Assembly: GCF_030398385.1 (NCBI RefSeq)
Contig: NZ_JAOAOQ010000013.1
Span: 51,300 to 115,299 of the forward strand
Source: Aquibium sp. ELW1220
GTDB lineage: Bacteria; Pseudomonadota; Alphaproteobacteria; Rhizobiales; Rhizobiaceae
Reading direction: 5' to 3'
DNA length: 64,000 bases
Part shown: piece by piece, positions 60,363-64,000 of the stretch
Layout of the letters: each line of letters begins with the position of its first letter
Position numbering within the stretch: position 1 is the first letter of the stretch
Position numbers and translations under genes: made by a program
The notes under the pieces: model-generated
What the model saw: the letters and a program-made list of their open reading frames with translations, nothing else
What the model was told of the DNA's origin: nothing
The model's database searches: none

Positions 60363-60563
60363 TCAGTCGCGGGTCCGGTCGCCAGGGGTGCGATCGGTCG
60401 GGGACGCATCGGCGCCGTTTCCGGCCTGGCCAGCCGCCAGGCGGTTCCGTTCGGCCCGTTCCCGGTCGAAGCGCCTCAGATTGCGCAGTTCGCGCACGCC
60501 GAAGACGAGCGCCAGACCGAGCACCAGAACCAGTTCGAACAGGATGATGTAGCCCGAACTCAT
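60363..60563 (-). CDS. Small single-helix membrane protein coupled to crtB
   Basis: The 66-residue protein has one hydrophobic helix (YIILFELVLVLGLALVFGV) and then a charged segment (RELRNLRRFDRERAERN) and a hydrophilic tail. Its ATG overlaps the crtB stop by 4 bp (ATGA), strong evidence that it is translated. I do not recognise a family. It takes the position that tspO (crtK) has in Rhodobacter crtIBK, but is far shorter and unrelated. A membrane-anchoring or carotenoid-complex role is a guess. Confidence 0.75.
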   Translation of the reverse strand: MSSGYIILFELVLVLGLALVFGVRELRNLRRFDRERAERNRLAAGQAGNGADASPTDRTPGDRTRD

Positions 60564-61642
60564 GGCCGCGAGCGCTGGGTTTCGCCGAAGGGGATCCGCC
60601 GGTCGCGCGGCCGGCGCTGGAACGTGTGGAGCAGTTCGACCATCCGAAGCGCGCGCGCCTCGACGCGCCACCAGGGCGGCATGGCGCGGCTGCGGGCCGG
60701 CGGAGCGGAGCGGACGACCGCGTGGATCATGCCTCGGGCCTCGTCGAGCGCGGGCCAGGCGGAAGGCGCCTCGGCGGGATAGGCCTGGCCGACCGCATCG
60801 AGCAGCAAGGAGAGCTTGCGCGGGATCGTGACGACGGAACGCTGCGCGACCGGGTCGATGCCGGCGGATACGCCGCGCCCGATCTCGCGGTAGAGCAGCC
60901 GGGCGGCGGAAATGCCGATGCGGGTGGAGGCGGGCAGGGCCGCGATGCCGCAGAGCGAGCGGTCGTAGAGCTTCTCGGCCTCGGCGAGCAGTTCCGCCAC
61001 GACGGCGCGAAGCGCCGGCGTGCAGACGGGGTCGGCGAGAAACCGGTCCGGATCGATGCCATGCCGGCGCAGCATGTCGAGGGGCAAATAGAGACGCCCG
61101 GCACGGGCATCCTCGCCGACGTCGCGGCAGATGTTGGTCAGCTGCATGGCGACGCCCAGATCGCAGGCCCGGGCCAGCACCGCCGGGAGGCGGCGGTCCA
61201 TGACCAGCGTCATCATCGCGCCGACGGAGCCCGCGACCCGCATGGCATAGGCACGCAGCTCGGACAGCGTCCCGTAGCGGCGGGCCTCGGCGTCCCAGGC
61301 GAGGCCTTCGAGCAGTGCATCGGGAAGGGCGCGCGGAATGGCGAAGGCGGTCACGACGTCTGCGAAGGCGCGCTCGACGGTGCTTTCGCCCGGCGCGCCG
61401 GCATAGATGCGGTCGAGCAGCGCCCGCATCTCGGCCACGGCGGCAAGGCCGCCGTTCTCGTTGTCGATGCGGTCGTCGGCCATGCGGCAGAAGGCGTAGA
61501 CGGCATAGGCGGGTTCGCGGATCGATACCGGCAGGAGCAGGGAGGCGAGGTAGAAGGATCGCGAGCCCTGGCGGATCGCCTGCCGGCAGGCCGCGCAATC
61601 GGCCGGGGTGCAGAAGCGTCTATCGAAGGTAGGCGCTGGCAT
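60560..61642 (-). CDS. crtB: 15-cis-phytoene synthase
   Basis: The 360-residue enzyme condenses two geranylgeranyl diphosphates to phytoene. Both aspartate-rich motifs are present (FCRMADDRIDNENG near residues 51-64 and NICRDVGEDARAGRLYLP near 170-187). The N-terminus carries a CxxC pair (CAACRQAIRQGSRSF). The start overlaps crtI by 23 bp, and the last codon overlaps the small gene that follows. Confidence 0.96.
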   Translation of the reverse strand: MPAPTFDRRFCTPADCAACRQAIRQGSRSFYLASLLLPVSIREPAYAVYAFCRMADDRIDNENGGLAAVAEMRALLDRIYAGAPGESTVERAFADVVTAFAIPRALPDALLEGLAWDAEARRYGTLSELRAYAMRVAGSVGAMMTLVMDRRLPAVLARACDLGVAMQLTNICRDVGEDARAGRLYLPLDMLRRHGIDPDRFLADPVCTPALRAVVAELLAEAEKLYDRSLCGIAALPASTRIGISAARLLYREIGRGVSAGIDPVAQRSVVTIPRKLSLLLDAVGQAYPAEAPSAWPALDEARGMIHAVVRSAPPARSRAMPPWWRVEARALRMVELLHTFQRRPRDRRIPFGETQRSRP

Positions 61643-63152
61643 GGGGCACGACCGTGTCGAGGATGCGGGCAGACGACAGCACGCCCGGAAGGCCGGCGCC
61701 CGGATGCGTTCCGGCGCCGACGAGGAAGAGGTCGCGGATGGTTTCGCTGCGGTTGTGCGGGCGAAACCAGGCGCTCTGCGTCAGGACCGGCTCGAAGCCG
61801 AACCCGGCGCCATGGGCCGAGAGGTAGTCGTCGCGGAAATCGACCGGCGTGATCACCTTCGAGGTGACGATGCGGCCGGACAGGCCGGGCATCAGCGTCT
61901 CCTCGAGCCGGCGTTCGATCGCCGCGCGGCGGCGTTCGGCCTCGACCGTCCAGTCGACGTCGCCCTGGAGATTGGGCACCGGCGTCAGCGCGTAGAAGGC
62001 ATCGCAGCCGGCTGGCGCGACGGCCGGGTCGCTGGCGCTCGGGCGGTGGAGGTAGATGGAGAAGTCTTCGGTCAGCCGCTTGCGCTCGAAGACGTCCTCG
62101 ATCAGGCCCTTGTAGCGCGGGCCGAGCAGGATGGTGTGGTGGCCGACCGCGTCGAAGCGGCCCCTGGTGCCGAAGTACCAGACGAGCAGCCCCATCGAAT
62201 GGCGTGCGCGGGCGATCTTGCGGTCGCTCCAGCGGCGCGGCGCGGCCTTGTCGAGCAGGCGTCCATAGGTGGTGGCGGCATCGGCGTTGGAGACGACGAT
62301 CTCCGCGGCGATTCGCTCCCCGCTGGCGAGCCGCACGCCGGTCGCCCGGCCTTCCTTCGTCTCGATCCCGGCGACTTCGGCGCGCGTGCGCACGATCCCG
62401 CCTTGTTCTGCGATCAGACCGGCGAGGCCATCGACCAGCCGGCCGACGCCGCCGATCGGGTAATGCACGCCCCAGCGCCGCTCGAGATCGGGGATCAGGC
62501 AGTAGATCGCCGGCGCGCGAAACGGATTGCCGCCGATCAGGAGCGGGTGGAAGCTGAGCACGGTGCGCAGCTTGGGCGAGCGGACGTAGGAGGAGACGAG
62601 CCCGTGGACGCTGCGCCAGCCCTCCAGGCGTATGAGGTCCGGGGCGATGCGCAGCATGTCGGCGAAGGAGGAGAACGGCTTGTGGCCGAGCTGTTCGAAG
62701 CCGACGCGACAGATCTCGCGGGCCATCGCCATGAAGCGGTCCCAACCCTCGACGTCGTCGGGCGCTGCTCGTGCCACCTCGGCGCGCATGGCGTCCGCGT
62801 CGCGCCAGCAGTCGACATGCGAGCCGTCGTCGAAGCGGATGCGGTAGAAGGGGTCGAGCGGCCGCAGATCGACGTCGTCCTGCATCCGCCGCCCGGCGAG
62901 CGTCCAGAGTTCCTCGAACAGGAACGGGGCAGTGACGATGGTGGGGCCGCGGTCGAAGGTGAATCCATCCTGCGACAGCACCGAAGCGCGGCCGCCGATG
63001 CGCTCCAGCCGCTCCAGGACGGTGACGCGAAAGCCGCGCGCGCCGAGCCGGACGGCGGCGGCGAGGCCGCCGAAGCCGGAGCCGATGACGACCGCATGCG
63101 GCCGCCGGTCGGTGGGGTCGAACCTTCGGTTTCGGTCGGGACTTGTCAACAT
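61620..63152 (-). CDS. crtI: Phytoene desaturase
   Basis: The 510-residue FAD enzyme desaturates phytoene to neurosporene or lycopene; the number of steps cannot be read from sequence. The FAD motif VVIGSGFGGLAAAVRLGARG begins near residue 21, and the bacterial CrtI end motif LFLVGAGTHPGAGLPGVL is present. No Shine-Dalgarno sequence precedes the ATG at 63152. A promoter-like pair (TTGTCA-N17-TACTGT) would put the transcript start at the ATG itself. PpsR boxes overlap the start. Confidence 0.96.
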   Translation of the reverse strand: MLTSPDRNRRFDPTDRRPHAVVIGSGFGGLAAAVRLGARGFRVTVLERLERIGGRASVLSQDGFTFDRGPTIVTAPFLFEELWTLAGRRMQDDVDLRPLDPFYRIRFDDGSHVDCWRDADAMRAEVARAAPDDVEGWDRFMAMAREICRVGFEQLGHKPFSSFADMLRIAPDLIRLEGWRSVHGLVSSYVRSPKLRTVLSFHPLLIGGNPFRAPAIYCLIPDLERRWGVHYPIGGVGRLVDGLAGLIAEQGGIVRTRAEVAGIETKEGRATGVRLASGERIAAEIVVSNADAATTYGRLLDKAAPRRWSDRKIARARHSMGLLVWYFGTRGRFDAVGHHTILLGPRYKGLIEDVFERKRLTEDFSIYLHRPSASDPAVAPAGCDAFYALTPVPNLQGDVDWTVEAERRRAAIERRLEETLMPGLSGRIVTSKVITPVDFRDDYLSAHGAGFGFEPVLTQSAWFRPHNRSETIRDLFLVGAGTHPGAGLPGVLSSARILDTVVPHASAYLR

Positions 63153-63161
63153 GAGTGGACA
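63144..63161. promoter_or_regulatory. PpsR box overlapping crtI start codon
   Basis: A perfect TGT-N12-ACA match (TGTCAACATGAGTGGACA) that includes the crtI start codon (63150-63152). It is separated by 8 bp from a second, one-base-short site. Confidence 0.82.
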
Positions 63162-63187
63162 GTATGCGATGTCATTCGAAATGACAA
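63159..63187 (-). promoter_or_regulatory. Candidate crtI promoter with variant PpsR site
   Basis: On the minus strand TTGTCA (63182-63187), 17 bases and TACTGT (63159-63164) form a plausible promoter ending 6 bases before the crtI ATG. TGTCATTCGAAATGACA at 63170-63186 is a perfect palindrome matching TGT-N11-ACA, one base shorter than the usual PpsR box. Confidence 0.5.
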
Positions 63188-63197
63188 AGGGAAAACG

Positions 63198-64000
63198 TCA
63201 GAGGAGACCCGAGGCGGCGGCCTTGTCGATGATCAGGGCGGCGATCTCGGCTGGACGCTCCTCGTGGACGAGGTGCCCGCCCGACGGCAGCAGGAGCGCC
63301 TCGGCCAGCGGCGCGCGGCGGGCCAGTTCGGCGGCGTCGCCAGGCGGGATCGCCCTGTCGCCGGCGGCGGCCACGAGAAGCAGCCGCGGTTTCAGCTGGC
63401 CGATGCGCCGCGGAAGGTCGTCCAGATCCCACGCGGCCATCATGCCGAGCGTCGCCTCGACGTGCCCGGCTGTCCGGAACAGCCGTTCGTAAAGTGCCAC
63501 GCCGCGCGCATCGATCGTCGAACCGGTGCCCCTGAGCAGGCGTTCCGTCGCGCCCGACGCCTGCGCCCGCCAGGAAAACAGACGCGGTGCGAGCGGATTG
63601 AGGAAGAGCAGCTTGGCCAGCGGCGAAAACAGGCCCGCGCCGCGAATCGGCTTGATCGCGCCGTTGAGCGAGATGATCAGTCCCGGCGCCAAGCGAAGGT
63701 CGAGCGCCATCTGGAGCGCGATGGCGGCGCCGGCCGAATGCCCCACGACCACACGCGGCGCGCTCCCCAGTTCGGAGACCAGCGCGGCCACCCGCATGGC
63801 CATGCCCGGCAGCGACATGCCTTCGGGATGGGGCAGCCCCGTGAAGCCGTGGCCGGGCAGGTCGGGCACGATCACGGTGAAACGGCGGGCGAGAAGCGGG
63901 GCCACGTCGCGCCAGCTGTGGCTCGCAGCGCCCGTGCCGTGCAGCAACAGCAGCGCAGGACCCTGGCCCATGACCTGGACGTGCCAGCGCAGCCGCGCGG
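63198..64000 (-). CDS. bchO: Putative Mg-chelatase accessory hydrolase BchO (5' end outside window)
   Basis: This alpha/beta-hydrolase-fold protein is usually encoded with bchI and bchD. The frame stays open to the window edge (LRWHVQVMGQGPALLLLHG), and the family N-terminus is expected further right, so about 267 residues of the C-terminal part are seen. The nucleophile serine is in VVGHSAGAAIALQ and the catalytic histidine in SGGHLVHEER. The stop lies 45 bp before crtI. The exact reaction is unknown. Confidence 0.9.
   Translation of the reverse strand, partial: ARLRWHVQVMGQGPALLLLHGTGAASHSWRDVAPLLARRFTVIVPDLPGHGFTGLPHPEGMSLPGMAMRVAALVSELGSAPRVVVGHSAGAAIALQMALDLRLAPGLIISLNGAIKPIRGAGLFSPLAKLLFLNPLAPRLFSWRAQASGATERLLRGTGSTIDARGVALYERLFRTAGHVEATLGMMAAWDLDDLPRRIGQLKPRLLLVAAAGDRAIPPGDAAELARRAPLAEALLLPSGGHLVHEERPAEIAALIIDKAAASGLL

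Overview
The window is high-GC alphaproteobacterial DNA with tightly packed, often 4-bp-overlapping genes. Its right 40 kb is an almost complete photosynthesis gene cluster (PGC) of a purple, bacteriochlorophyll a-containing phototroph. The aerobic cyclase gene acsF is present, the anaerobic cyclase bchE is not seen here, and LysR/TRAP/ABC/CoA-pathway catabolic operons lie next to the cluster. This suggests an aerobic anoxygenic phototroph of the Hyphomicrobiales or Rhodobacterales. That placement is inferred from gene order and content and was not tested by phylogeny.

Layout. (1) 0.3-4.4 kb: an ABC-ATPase / FtsX-type permease / secreted CrtC-like (AttH) lipocalin-domain operon. (2) 4.5-4.8 kb: a dicluster ferredoxin gene that converges on (3) an eight-gene minus-strand operon (13.2 to 4.8 kb) with an NMT1/THI5-type ABC importer, an FAD oxidoreductase, a class III CoA-transferase homologue, an enoyl-CoA hydratase, a LysR regulator and an amidohydrolase. 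The same LysR-style dyad (CGTTGCC-N5-GGCAACG, which contains T-N11-A) lies upstream of both the ferredoxin gene and this operon. (4) 14.1-16.8 kb: a LysR gene divergent from AhpD-like, DUF1348-like and PPOX-like genes. (5) 17.2-24.8 kb: a divergent catabolic locus with TRAP importer and two Gfo/Idh/MocA oxidoreductases on the minus strand, and GntR, DUF6807 and a fumarylacetoacetase-type hydrolase on the plus strand.

(6) 24.9-64.0 kb is the PGC, in these blocks: bchG-pucC-like-bchP plus a small membrane ORF (minus); ppaA-ppsR (minus); bchFNBHLM-lhaA-puhABC-orf-acsF-puhE-hemA-idi (plus); crtE-crtF and bchCXYZ-pufQBALM (minus); crtD-crtC (plus); crtI-crtB-small ORF (minus), preceded by bchO, which runs off the right edge. 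Together they supply 5-aminolevulinate (HemA) and isoprenoid precursors (Idi, CrtE). They also cover most steps from protoporphyrin to bacteriochlorophyll a (BchH, M, AcsF, LNB, F, XYZ, C, G, P) and the acyclic carotenoid pathway (CrtE, B, I, C, D, F), and encode the RC-LH1 apparatus (PufLM, PuhA, PufBA) with its assembly factors (PuhBCE, LhaA, PufQ). Perfect PpsR boxes (TGT-N12-ACA) occur in front of bchF, between bchC and crtF, between crtE and crtD, and at crtI. Several overlap a TTGACA -35 element, so the cluster is very probably repressed by the encoded PpsR and antagonised by PpaA/AerR.

Not seen in the window: bchI, bchD (expected beyond bchO), bchE, bchJ, pufC, pufX, puc genes, crtA and tspO. 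No rRNA, tRNA, CRISPR array, insertion sequence or prophage was recognised.
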